Part shown: piece after piece, positions 1 to 8,403 of the stretch | Layout of the letters: each line of letters opens with the position of its first letter | Numbering within the stretch: the stretch's first letter is position 1 | DNA from: Lachnospiraceae bacterium | Lineage (GTDB): Bacteria > Bacillota > Clostridia > Lachnospirales > Lachnospiraceae | Assembly: GCA_022845955.1 (NCBI GenBank) | Contig: AP025576.1 | Coordinates: 4,402,001-4,466,000 of the forward strand | Length of the DNA stretch: 64,000 nt | Direction of reading: 5' to 3' | The notes under the pieces: generated by a model | Seen by the model: only the letters and a program-made list of their open reading frames with translations | What the model was told of the DNA's origin: nothing | Databases searched by the model: none | Position numbers and translations under genes: made by a program

Positions 1-1156
1 GTTCTGCATAGGGCTGCAATTCTTGTTCAATAAGCTTATTGGTATCTCTATAATTCTTCATTGCATCCTGCAAGGATTTTTCCAATGATAAAATCTCGCT
101 ATTTAAAGAAGTTATGGTCCTCTCTAAATCTTTTAATTGCAGTTGGATTTTCTTGTATTCAGATTGTGCAGAGGTAATATAGTCTGTCGAATCCTTAATT
201 ATAACTGTAGAACTACAAAAGGGACAACTTCTTGTATGCTCTGACGAACTATTCACTGCCGAATCAACAATAAAATTTAATCTGTTAAGATCAGACAAAT
301 ATTGCGACTTTAGCGCTTGATATCTTTTCTCCATTATGGTACATTCGGCCAACTGTTCATTTAACTTGGTTGTCTCTCCAAGCAATTTTTGATTGCCTTT
401 TAGAGAATCAGATATCCTGTTTTGTATTTGCAGCAATTCTTGTGTAATCTTATCAATTTCCGATTCTAAATCTGTTGACGATGTTTCACTTACCTCATTC
501 TTCAATTCAGATTGCCGTTCAGAAATTTGCCTTAGCTCATCACGGATATAAATTTCAACAGCTTCTTTTTTAGCCTTAATAATCGCGAGAGACTCTTGTG
601 GCATTGATTCTTTGAAATCTTGCCCCGTAGCCAAATAGGTTAAGGCTGTTATTGTAGAAGTTTCCGCTGTTTTCTGCTCTGGCATCAAAATTGATGGTTT
701 TCTAATAATACGCTCTTCAGATATCAAAGACATATGCAGAATATTTCGCCACGATAATTTTTGAGTTTTAAATTCTTTTGAACTTATTACTGATGGAACA
801 TCTTTAATTCCAATCAATTTTAATAAAACTGCACCTAATGTCTGTTTTCCGGCTAATTTATACATACCTGATTCGATATTGGAATTGGCACTACTTACTT
901 CCACGCTATTCTCATTCAGCTTTCTTGTCAGTGTTATAGCGCCATATTCCGAATTTATTTGAACCGCAATGGTGTCATATCCCGTATTTACAGCAAAAGG
1001 TAAGGACTTGCTGCCAAAAACATAATCAATACAAGAAACAATGTATGTCTTTCCTGTATTAGACGGGCCGTAAATAATATTCATGCCCTTAGCAAATGTA
1101 ATGGTCGAAGAAGTTCTGCCATTACCAGTAACAGTCAATTTATTTATCCAGAACAA
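1..1156 (-). CDS. ABC-3C system SMC/Rad50-like ATPase (partial, runs off left edge)
   Basis: N-terminal 385 codons of an ABC/SMC-type ATPase; the 3' end lies outside the window. The frame starts at a TTG (1156) with an AAGGAGG site 8 nt upstream and only 3 nt after the stop of the preceding gene; no ATG fits. Seen: a Walker A motif YGPSNTGKT about 32 residues in, a long charged coiled-coil stretch toward the left edge, and a CPFC pair near residues 311-314, as in the zinc hook of Rad50-like proteins. Known: DUF3732-type ABC ATPases of ABC-3C systems have this plan and are encoded with a small middle component and an effector. Here both partners precede it in one operon. Inferred role: a DNA-sensing or DNA-translocating ATPase of a defence system. 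Confidence 0.78.
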   Translation of the reverse strand, partial: MFWINKLTVTGNGRTSSTITFAKGMNIIYGPSNTGKTYIVSCIDYVFGSKSLPFAVNTGYDTIAVQINSEYGAITLTRKLNENSVEVSSANSNIESGMYKLAGKQTLGAVLLKLIGIKDVPSVISSKEFKTQKLSWRNILHMSLISEERIIRKPSILMPEQKTAETSTITALTYLATGQDFKESMPQESLAIIKAKKEAVEIYIRDELRQISERQSELKNEVSETSSTDLESEIDKITQELLQIQNRISDSLKGNQKLLGETTKLNEQLAECTIMEKRYQALKSQYLSDLNRLNFIVDSAVNSSSEHTRSCPFCSSTVIIKDSTDYITSAQSEYKKIQLQLKDLERTITSLNSEILSLEKSLQDAMKNYRDTNKLIEQELQPYAE

Positions 1157-1159
1157 ATC

Positions 1160-1612
1160 TTAACCCTCCTTTGCTACAGCGATTGAATAATCATTAATTG
1201 TTTGCGTCAAATCTCTATCTGAATATTCCTTTGAAAATAATATGGCATTTATTGCGTTTTTAGTATACTGCGTAGCGTAATCATCATTAAGCATTTGGCA
1301 GAGTCTCTTTCCTTCTTGCGTAATGCTATATAAAAAACCCTTTTTCAGCGGATGAAACTGTACGTAACCTAAAACAACAAGCAATTTAATAGAATCGTTA
1401 ATACCGCGCCGACGGCCTGCATATTCACTGAATCTAAATCTGTTAATACCATGAAGGTTTTCCTCTGATATGTTGAAATCTATACCATACACAGAAATAA
1501 AATCCAATGCCGCCAATCTGTCCACAGATACTTTAGAGTTTCCATGTGCGTTAAGTAAGAGCAACACTCGATATGAAAGTTCGTGGGGAGAATTAAATAA
1601 AGTATTTTTCAT
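1160..1612 (-). CDS. ABC-3C middle component, small winged-helix-like protein
   Basis: A 150-residue soluble protein. The ATG at 1612 overlaps the stop of the upstream nuclease gene as ATGA, and a G-rich ribosome site lies just before it; a GTG four codons earlier is an alternative start. The sequence alternates short helices with a YSITQEGKRL stretch like the wing/recognition part of a winged helix. No catalytic motif is seen. Position between an Mrr-like effector and a zinc-hook ATPase matches the middle component of ABC-three-component systems, which is thought to link the ATPase to the effector. Assignment rests on gene order plus size, so the exact family is uncertain. Confidence 0.65.
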   Translation of the reverse strand: MKNTLFNSPHELSYRVLLLLNAHGNSKVSVDRLAALDFISVYGIDFNISEENLHGINRFRFSEYAGRRRGINDSIKLLVVLGYVQFHPLKKGFLYSITQEGKRLCQMLNDDYATQYTKNAINAILFSKEYSDRDLTQTINDYSIAVAKEG

Positions 1613-2676
1613 CTTACGTCCCACCCCCTCAATCGTTTTTCATTAATCAACATATGACAAGCCCCTTTTTTCTCACTTGGGCCTATCCAATTTAATTTAC
1701 TTGCCAATAAACTTTTTTGAATAGATGTATTGCTGGCCTGTGCCAAAACCGCTCTTAGCTTCTCAAGTCCAGTAGTATACTTCGCCTCGTAAATATCTAT
1801 TACTCCCTCAAATACCTCATCCTCGAAAGTTTTAAATTCATCATCGTCTGTAAATGCATCTCGCAGTGTTCTGCGAATAGCCTCCGCAGAAAAATAATTT
1901 TTGCGCTGGCGCTCTAAATGAGAAAACCAATCATCAAACACCTCCAAATCCGTTAATGAGTTAATTGGTTGCCCAACTTCCTTAGAATATAATTTAAATA
2001 ACTCTGTCACATAGATTTGCTCGTCTACCTCCAGTATGCAAGGTAGTACAAGTGACTTCGGTCTTTCTACTGTTGGAGTGCCAAACCTCAAGCTTCCATA
2101 TTGGGTAGGCAGGTATTCATCAATTATCATCTGCATTGGGCAATGTTGCACTATTGAAAAATCGAATTGCTGTATGTATGTCAACAAAGCATTATCCAAT
2201 GGTACTTCGGCAAAAGTAATTTTATCTTTACACCGTTTGTCCCAATTACTAATTAATTCGGTTTTGAGCTTTATTGGGTTATCAAGGATATCTTTTAGCG
2301 AAGGGCCAATATCATTTGAGGCCACAATATAGTAATTCATAGGAATCTGGTATTCTTTAGTGTATGTATAAAAGCAAAGCTTCCCCATTTCAATTGTAAA
2401 CTCACTGGGAGAGAGTGCAGATTGATAGTGCTTACATTGATAATAATCTAGGCTTCCATCTTTATATGTGCCTATTACATCTCTGCCTTTATCGCCAGCA
2501 CCACCGATACGTTCAAGTTTTTCATATTTTTGTTTCTTCGTTGCATATAGCCACTCAGTAATAAAATCTTCGAAGGCCGAATCTTCCATAATTCTCACCT
2601 GATCTATTGCAGATATTCCTTTAGGATTATAGTTGCGCAAATCCATTTTGGGAAGATTCAATGGAGAAATTTTCAT
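1609..2676 (-). CDS. Mrr-like restriction endonuclease effector with ABC-3C C-terminal domain
   Basis: A 355-residue protein. The N-terminal third carries a PD-(D/E)xK nuclease core of the Mrr type: E36 (FEDFI), a GAGDKGRD loop at residues 59-66 supplying D66, and YYQCK at residues 78-82 supplying Q80 and K82. The remaining ~250 residues have no recognisable catalytic motif and probably dock to the middle component. Start ATG follows AAGAAGGTG. It is the first gene of a three-gene overlapping operon, followed by the middle component (ATGA overlap) and the ATPase. Inferred role: nuclease that cuts DNA when the ATPase senses infection. A stand-alone Mrr-type restriction enzyme is the alternative, but the neighbours argue against it. 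Confidence 0.75.
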   Translation of the reverse strand: MKISPLNLPKMDLRNYNPKGISAIDQVRIMEDSAFEDFITEWLYATKKQKYEKLERIGGAGDKGRDVIGTYKDGSLDYYQCKHYQSALSPSEFTIEMGKLCFYTYTKEYQIPMNYYIVASNDIGPSLKDILDNPIKLKTELISNWDKRCKDKITFAEVPLDNALLTYIQQFDFSIVQHCPMQMIIDEYLPTQYGSLRFGTPTVERPKSLVLPCILEVDEQIYVTELFKLYSKEVGQPINSLTDLEVFDDWFSHLERQRKNYFSAEAIRRTLRDAFTDDDEFKTFEDEVFEGVIDIYEAKYTTGLEKLRAVLAQASNTSIQKSLLASKLNWIGPSEKKGACHMLINEKRLRGWDVR

Positions 2677-2872
2677 ATTTGCACCTTCTTTCAGTCAGAA
2701 ATTTCAACCATAGCTACTCAGTTAATTAATAAACACTTGTATATTGATTCAATTGATATTGGTAAACACTCCCCTTTGCTGTTGAGGTAGTATGGAATCG
2801 TTACTTCTCTACACGCCTTTTTTCTAATAATTATTATTTTTATTTTACCATAAAACGAGTGAAAAAGATAGG

Positions 2873-2913
2873 AAAAGCGCCAATGGCTTGTACGAATAGC
2901 CATCAGCGCTTTT
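2873..2913. terminator. Hairpin between the two defence operons
   Basis: Arms AAAAGCGC + ATGGCT (2873-2888) pair with AGCCAT + GCGCTTTT (2898-2913) around a 9-nt loop with one 2x2 mismatch. A-rich 5' and T-rich 3' sides make it terminator-like in both directions; it could end the operon that stops at 3090. Confidence 0.5.
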
Positions 2914-2927
2914 ATATGGGACTTCTG

Positions 2928-3031
2928 TTGCCAGTTTTTCTTTCCTGCTAAAAGCCGTATGCCTGCAAACCCGCATGGTTACTGGGTTTCCTGTGTCTTT
3001 CTCATACCCTACACTAACAACCTGTGTTCTT
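2928..3031. repeat. 104-bp direct repeat, left copy
   Basis: Matches 8300-8403 in the same orientation without gaps at 88 of 104 positions by hand alignment. On the minus strand it reads as an open stretch containing VSVGYEK..GNP.TMRVC.HT.F, preserved in both copies, so it may be the remnant of a coding 3' end. I do not recognise the family. It lies upstream of the ABC-3C operon, as the right copy lies upstream of the restriction-modification operon. Confidence 0.75.
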
Positions 3032-3089
3032 CTCGACATTTTTCAATGGTTTTCGACAAATTTCTACTAATAAAATATGCACTTTATTG

Positions 3090-4559
3090 TTATAAAGAAA
3101 ACCTATTCCTGATTTTTTCTAACAAGCCCATTCTTAGTTCTATATACGTTGTAAATCTTAATTGGTCATGCATTGAAAGGTTTGAACCAATTTCATCTGA
3201 TGCAGATGCGCCATCACGATTTTGATAAATTAATAGCACTTTTTTCCCTTTACCCTGAGCGTATCCTATTTCATGGTGAACATTCTTGTTTCCATAGGAT
3301 AGGTCGGCAATAAGCAAATCGCAACTGTCTATTCCCTCAATTATTCTTTTGCTAATGACATCAGAGTACCCATCCTTATGCTCGTCCACTTTAATAATTT
3401 CAATTTCAACATTGTAATCCCTTAAGACAATTTCCTTCACTTCTTTTAACTGATTATATGTGTCCTCTGTTTTTTTATTAAACCACATAGACATAAAAAC
3501 TCTTTTAGGTGAATTGTCATAAATCTTGTCATAAATATTAATTACATCGCAAATATGAAGGTCAGAAACTTGAGTAAGGCTATTCTTCTTAACCCATTTC
3601 AGAAATTCATCAGCCTTGCGAGTTTCAAGTAATTTGTAGTATGAAAAGGCACCTATAACAGCTAAGTTATTGGGAGCATCAATTAGTGCTGCTGTTTTTA
3701 ATGCATTATCAATTTCTTTGAGAGCGGACACAACAGAGCGAACGCCTTCTTCGTCTTTTTTTATAAGGTCATGTTCAAGCAATAGTTTTAGCACTTCAAC
3801 GAAATAAGTAAACTTACTATCTGCTATAAACATTTTCAAAAATGGAAAATCAGACAAATCAATGTCTTTCACAATCTGCCTTGTTAGAAAATAATTTTCA
3901 CCAAACGAAGGGTCATTTATTAAAGTATCATCATCAAAAGCTTGCTCACTTTCAATAATTACCTTGAGGTTTTGTTCCATTCTTAAAGGTATTTGCTTTG
4001 TATTGATATTGTAGAATAATGCTCTGCAAAACTTATCGGTTTCCACGGCATCTCGAAACAACAGTAGACAGAAAGGTATCCGTTTTTCAGCATAAGAGGA
4101 GCGTTCATTTACTGCACTTAATCTGTGATTACCGTCTATACGCAAAAACTCCCTTCCCACCAAAGATTTTTTGTCAAACTCCATAATAATAGTTTGAGTG
4201 ACATCAAAGGCTAAATCGTTATTCTCTTTTTTTACTGCATTTCTTTTGACAAAGTATTTTATATTGTTTATTGTAGTCCGCAATGGTTTATTCTCAGCAC
4301 GAATTGTTTCTCGCAGTATATCTATTTTCTCCTTGTCGGCTTCAATACCATACATATTAGCCCCTAGTATCACTTCGGGGAAAAAGGTGAATTTACCATC
4401 AGACAAAAATGCTTCCATTTCACCTCGATGGCTTTCTATTAAATCTCTTTGTATATTTTCATCGGCTTTTGAAATTTCGGACAATTCCAACATGGAGGCA
4501 AACCCTCGGATACATAAAAAATTATCCATTGTATAATCAATAATTCCAGTTAATCTCAT
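3090..4559 (-). CDS. DGQHR/DndB-like domain fused to nucleoside deoxyribosyltransferase/TIR-like domain
   Basis: A 489-residue protein. Residues ~20-250 resemble the DGQHR family (DndB/ParB-like): a DGNHR motif at 143-147 followed by AV and, later, NINTKQIPL near 184-192. Residues ~352-489 form an unrelated Rossmann-like domain starting KRVFMSMWF, with DLLIADLSYGNKNVHHE and IGYAQGKGKKVLLI; this is the layout of nucleoside 2-deoxyribosyltransferase-like and TIR-like effectors, with E430 the likely catalytic acid. The start codon overlaps the hsdS stop as ATGA after a GGAGGT site, so the protein is made with the specificity subunit. Inferred role: accessory effector that senses modified or invading DNA and degrades a nucleotide or NAD. 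I know of no named system with this exact set. Confidence 0.7.
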   Translation of the reverse strand: MRLTGIIDYTMDNFLCIRGFASMLELSEISKADENIQRDLIESHRGEMEAFLSDGKFTFFPEVILGANMYGIEADKEKIDILRETIRAENKPLRTTINNIKYFVKRNAVKKENNDLAFDVTQTIIMEFDKKSLVGREFLRIDGNHRLSAVNERSSYAEKRIPFCLLLFRDAVETDKFCRALFYNINTKQIPLRMEQNLKVIIESEQAFDDDTLINDPSFGENYFLTRQIVKDIDLSDFPFLKMFIADSKFTYFVEVLKLLLEHDLIKKDEEGVRSVVSALKEIDNALKTAALIDAPNNLAVIGAFSYYKLLETRKADEFLKWVKKNSLTQVSDLHICDVINIYDKIYDNSPKRVFMSMWFNKKTEDTYNQLKEVKEIVLRDYNVEIEIIKVDEHKDGYSDVISKRIIEGIDSCDLLIADLSYGNKNVHHEIGYAQGKGKKVLLIYQNRDGASASDEIGSNLSMHDQLRFTTYIELRMGLLEKIRNRFSL

Positions 4560-5821
4560 GAGTTACCTCCTAGTAGGATTTTTTCTATTTGTACTTTGGC
4601 AAGGTCAATAGCTTTTTGGGCTTCTTGCTCAAGCTTTTTGGATTTTGCATAAATATGTTTAATTTCTAAAGCAATTTTATCCTGCTCTTTTAAATCTGGT
4701 AAAACAATAGGTATTTTATTAACCGATGATTGTGTTAATTTTGGTATTACACCGCCAGTAACGAGATGGGAATAGTTCCAAAAGTCTAAAAATGCTTTCA
4801 CATAGTCATAATTGCATAAATTAGTATTTAGCTTAATAACCCAGTTGTGATTACTTGCCCAGAACTTACCATTTACAATATAATGGTTACCAATATAGCC
4901 ATCTTGACCAATTACTAAATATTTACCGTCATGTGTATATTCATCCATATAACCAATAATTCCATTAGCACCGTAATATGGGTGCATTCCGTTTTGAGCC
5001 CTAAAATCCTGCCGAACAGGAAGACCTGTTTGTGCACTCATTATTATATTGCTAAAATTTATCCATTTATATATAGATGTAGGACACTTATAAAACTCGG
5101 ATTTTTTCGAGTAACTAGCAGGGTCATATCTACCACCATTAACTTGGCTTGAATTTACATAAAACATTCTATTTTCAAGGGTGTTTTCTTCTTCTGGTGG
5201 CATAACAATGCCAAGCTCCTGCAATAAATAGTCATCGATACTATTTAACAACGTTTCTGCTTGATTTTCTTTGTCTATTTTTTTAGAATATGCCTTTTCC
5301 ATAATAGAAATAATTTCAGATTGAATATCTTTCTTAGGAATTATAATAGGGAGTTTACCTAACTGCTTTAGATTGATATTCTTTTGAGCTGCTTGTGGTG
5401 CTAAGTTTTCTATATATACTCGTATGAACCTAATATACGCATTCAAATACTCTATACTTAGACTATCGTCTTTAGAGGTTAAGGCGACCAAACTATCCGG
5501 AAAGCAAGCCGCATAGTCAAGAATTGCAGTGTAACCAATATTTGCCGCAATGGTAATAACCAGTACCTTTTCATCAAAAAGTCTACTGGTGGATAATCCC
5601 AATTCATTTAATGTTTGAGTAAATTCTATTCTTTCGTTAGCTGCACTAGCCTTAACAATATTTCCAGTTTGAATAAATGGATATTCACCTCCGTAATAAC
5701 GGGGGTCATTTCTAGGACGATGTCCAAAGCGTCCCCTTTGCATATTAACTGTTTGCCTGAAGGTACTAATAGTATGCTTTGACTGTTGGATAATGTTCTT
5801 ATTAAGCAGTAACATATTCAA
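4556..5821 (-). CDS. hsdS: Restriction-modification specificity subunit (HsdS)
   Basis: A 421-residue specificity subunit with two target-recognition domains. The first begins near RFGHRPRNDPRYYGGEYPFI and ends with NINLKQLGKLPIIIPKK; the second begins near SAQTGLPVRQDF, contains KYLVIGQDGYIGN, and ends with KIPIVLPDLKEQ before a C-terminal helix. These are the usual HsdS half-repeats that recognise a split DNA site. The ATG at 5821 has no ribosome site, and the same frame stays open upstream to 5917, encoding GDIDERLDPLFYL, a normal HsdS N-terminus. The true protein therefore probably begins further upstream or is joined to the methylase by a frameshift at the A7 run (5905-5911 on the plus strand). 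Confidence 0.9.
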   Translation of the reverse strand: MNMLLLNKNIIQQSKHTISTFRQTVNMQRGRFGHRPRNDPRYYGGEYPFIQTGNIVKASAANERIEFTQTLNELGLSTSRLFDEKVLVITIAANIGYTAILDYAACFPDSLVALTSKDDSLSIEYLNAYIRFIRVYIENLAPQAAQKNINLKQLGKLPIIIPKKDIQSEIISIMEKAYSKKIDKENQAETLLNSIDDYLLQELGIVMPPEEENTLENRMFYVNSSQVNGGRYDPASYSKKSEFYKCPTSIYKWINFSNIIMSAQTGLPVRQDFRAQNGMHPYYGANGIIGYMDEYTHDGKYLVIGQDGYIGNHYIVNGKFWASNHNWVIKLNTNLCNYDYVKAFLDFWNYSHLVTGGVIPKLTQSSVNKIPIVLPDLKEQDKIALEIKHIYAKSKKLEQEAQKAIDLAKVQIEKILLGGNS

Positions 5822-5898
5822 ATAAAAGAGTGGGTCTAAACGCTCATCAATATCGCCCCAAGTTTTCAGAAAAACTTTGTTTTCATCAAAACTGGGGC

Positions 5899-8106
5899 TT
5901 ATTGAAAAAAATGGTCTTTACCATTTTCAATCGCTTTGATGAACTTAGCAAGTTCTTTAGCAATAGCAGGCAATTCATTTTTACCAGTTTCTTTGCCCGT
6001 AGCATCATATCCGATATCTTCTGCAATTGCCATAAAAATAGGGTAATCTTCAAGTGCTTGTTTATATTGTTCTAAAAAACTATCAGAAAGACTTTCTTTG
6101 ACAAATTCAATTTGCTCATCAAATTCCTCTGTTGCAGCTTGTTTTTTATTTGTCAGAAATTCCAGTTCTTCAATATTATCTAAACGTTCCGCTTGTTTTA
6201 TCTGTTTATTGATTTTGGCAATACTATCCTTTTTATCTTTTAACAGCTTAAATAAATTCTTGCCATCTTCGGAGTGTGAAATCAAACTGTTTTGTATATT
6301 GTTTTTCAAATCTATTCTTGCCTGTTTTTCAGAAGCAGAATATTTCTTCAAAAACATTACAGAACTTTTAACCCCTGCACCATTAGCAGAAAAAGCCGTT
6401 TGTGGCATAGAAATGACAGCTACAATTCTAAATGTTTCACTGATATAATCTCTTACATACTGCATACTTGAGTTTGTTAATACACCATCTGGTACAACGA
6501 TTGCTAAGTAACCACCTGCGACAAGATATGTTTCCGCCTGCTCAATGAACAATACTTCTGTACTTTGGCTCGGTCTATCAGCTACTTTGCTATTGGGATT
6601 TAACCAGTCCATTTCTTTAATGGCTAATTTGTACTGATGTAAATAAGCTTTTTCAGTTTGTTTAACGGTAGAGCCAAAGGGAGGGTTTGTGATTATATAA
6701 TCAAAACTACCTTCTTTAAACCCATCATTGTTCACTTTTTCTCTCAAGTCTGCAGGAGAAATTAGACCATCCGATGTGACCACATTTGTGTGTCCATCAT
6801 CATGGATAATCATATTCATCTTAGCAGTTCTTGAAATTTGTTCGTTTATTTCAATCCCATACAAATTATATTCTGCAAAATCATGCCATTGTTTATGGCA
6901 TTCAACTGTTTCTTTTTCTCCCTCTTTAATATCGTAAAAACGCCTTGCCGATTTTCTAACCTTATCAAGTGCGTGAAGTAAAAAACCGCCACTACCACAA
7001 GAAGTGTCTAAAACACGGCGTTCTTCGTCAATCGGCAGGCTGTCTACAATAAAGCTGACAATATTCCTCGGTGTAAAATACTGTCCAAAATCTCCTCTAA
7101 AAAAAGAACCCATGAATGTTTCAAAAGCTCGCCCTTTGCTGTCAAGGTCAGTATTTAATAAATCTACTCCCTCTAAGTAACTTACAACAGTTCTCGCCTT
7201 TGCAGCATTTAACTTAATTCCTTCTCTAAAAATTTCCGTATCGTTCTTTCGTTCTCCTAATAACTTTCCGTCATCATAAAGTGTGACTAAGCGTTTTAAC
7301 AAGTTTTCACTGGTTTCTTTATCCGCCTTTTCAATATCTCTCTTGTCCTTGCTCTTGGGTTCTACTTTTATAATTTGGAAGTCATATGGTTCACCATTTT
7401 TTCGTTTTTTCTTTTCATCGAAAATTTTACAAAATATTAGCTTATCCAATTCGTCAAATGCTTCTGATGGGTTTAACTCGCCACCACCCCACAAAGCCTG
7501 ATGCGCCTGCTTAAATCGGTTGGTGAGTTCAGATTCCTCTACGGTGACTAACGGAGAGAGCTTTTGACCATTTTCCGTTGTTCCGCCATTCTTAGCAAAT
7601 TTATAGCTTGCCAATTTTTCAACTTTGTATTGAGGTATATCCGGTTCACTTTCACGGCTATCAACCTCTTTGTCAAAAGAATAGAACTCATCTTTAATTC
7701 CTGATGTTACCCAAATGTATTTTACTGTGCCAGCAGTAGCAAAAGCATAGGCATATGCTTGACGTACTGCCTGTTTAAACTCTTGCTCTGTAATTTCTTC
7801 TTTTTTGCACTCAACAATAATGTGTGGCTTCTTGCATTCCAAATCATTATAAACAATAATATCAGCTTCTTTTACATCTGAACCAACTGTCACCTTTACA
7901 TATTGCTTGACATATTCGACAGGGTAATTATATTTAAGCACAAGTTCGCAAAAAGTTTCTGCTTGCACTTTTTCTTCTGGGTTATTATAATTTCTTGAAA
8001 TGTTTTGATGCAGATAAGTAATAGTAGATAAATCTTCACTGATTTTAATCAAATGTTCTTTTTGCCCAGCCAAAATAATTTCCTTCATTATATCAAGAGT
8101 TTTCAT
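5899..8106 (-). CDS. hsdM: Fused nuclease / N6-adenine DNA methylase (HsdR_N + HsdM)
   Basis: A 735-residue protein. Residues 1-~140 form a PD-(D/E)xK nuclease-like domain of the HsdR N-terminal type (D82 in ADII; E99 and K101 in VECKK). Residues ~215-620 form a gamma-class adenine methylase: FGQYFTP near 340, motif I LDTSCGSGGF at 366-375, catalytic NPPF at 474-477. A coiled C-terminus follows. Start ATG has AAGGAG 8 nt upstream. There is no separate hsdR, so cleavage may come from the fused N-terminus, as in BcgI-like type IIB/IIG enzymes with a separate specificity subunit. The alternative is a type I M subunit whose nuclease-like domain is inactive. Its last codons run through a T7 tract followed by TAA. 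Confidence 0.88.
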   Translation of the reverse strand: MKTLDIMKEIILAGQKEHLIKISEDLSTITYLHQNISRNYNNPEEKVQAETFCELVLKYNYPVEYVKQYVKVTVGSDVKEADIIVYNDLECKKPHIIVECKKEEITEQEFKQAVRQAYAYAFATAGTVKYIWVTSGIKDEFYSFDKEVDSRESEPDIPQYKVEKLASYKFAKNGGTTENGQKLSPLVTVEESELTNRFKQAHQALWGGGELNPSEAFDELDKLIFCKIFDEKKKRKNGEPYDFQIIKVEPKSKDKRDIEKADKETSENLLKRLVTLYDDGKLLGERKNDTEIFREGIKLNAAKARTVVSYLEGVDLLNTDLDSKGRAFETFMGSFFRGDFGQYFTPRNIVSFIVDSLPIDEERRVLDTSCGSGGFLLHALDKVRKSARRFYDIKEGEKETVECHKQWHDFAEYNLYGIEINEQISRTAKMNMIIHDDGHTNVVTSDGLISPADLREKVNNDGFKEGSFDYIITNPPFGSTVKQTEKAYLHQYKLAIKEMDWLNPNSKVADRPSQSTEVLFIEQAETYLVAGGYLAIVVPDGVLTNSSMQYVRDYISETFRIVAVISMPQTAFSANGAGVKSSVMFLKKYSASEKQARIDLKNNIQNSLISHSEDGKNLFKLLKDKKDSIAKINKQIKQAERLDNIEELEFLTNKKQAATEEFDEQIEFVKESLSDSFLEQYKQALEDYPIFMAIAEDIGYDATGKETGKNELPAIAKELAKFIKAIENGKDHFFQ

Positions 8107-8141
8107 TGTCCGCTCTCCTTTTGTATTCCACTTGCATTAAA

Positions 8142-8181
8142 GTTACACTAACTTTTATTCTCTAAATCATTATACTAACTT
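8142..8181 (-). promoter_or_regulatory. Promoter region of the hsdM operon with direct-repeat operator
   Basis: A TATAAT -10 element lies at 8169-8174 (minus strand). Two copies of RTTAYACTAACTT (8142-8154 and 8169-8181, 11 of 13 identical, 27 bp apart) sit one on the -10 and one just downstream. This would suit a repressor controlling the restriction-modification operon, but no regulator gene is adjacent. Confidence 0.45.
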
Positions 8182-8221
8182 AGCAAGAAAAAATCTACAT
8201 TAACAGCTAAAACATACATAG

Positions 8222-8270
8222 AACAAGCAAGAGGACAACCCCTTTTGTAGGACTTGTCCTCTTGCTTGTT
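8222..8270. terminator. Perfect 17-bp hairpin at the island's right side
   Basis: AACAAGCAAGAGGACAA (8222-8238) pairs exactly with 8254-8270 around a 15-nt loop. There is no clear T-run on either strand. It directly follows the stop of the minus-strand open stretch in the right direct repeat, so it may have terminated that lost gene and insulates the hsdM promoter. Confidence 0.5.
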
Positions 8271-8299
8271 ATTCTATAATGGCTCTATAGCCATTTTGC

Positions 8300-8403
8300 T
8301 TGCCAATTTCTCGTTGCCACTAAAATCTGTATGCCCGCAAACCCGCATGGTTGCTGGATTTCCTTTGCTTTTCTCATACCCTACACTAACAGCCTGTGTC
8401 CTT
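8300..8403. repeat. 104-bp direct repeat, right copy
   Basis: Partner of 2928-3031, same length and orientation. Many differences between the copies fall in third codon positions of the minus-strand frame, which here ends in TAG near 8277. Just to the right the sequence switches into the truncated MFS gene, so this copy marks the island-chromosome junction. Confidence 0.75.

Noticed and set aside
2845..3039. Minus-strand open frame across the left repeat as an intact small gene
   Set aside because: No ribosome site, and it only covers the repeat remnant; treated as degenerate repeat sequence.
3090..8106. Classical type I restriction system with separate HsdR
   Set aside because: No helicase-type HsdR gene (no DEAD-box motor) is present in the window; the only nuclease-like domain is fused to the methylase.
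8222..8270. Hairpin as the inverted-repeat end of an insertion sequence
   Set aside because: Both arms are local to one site, no transposase or second end was found; more like a terminator.
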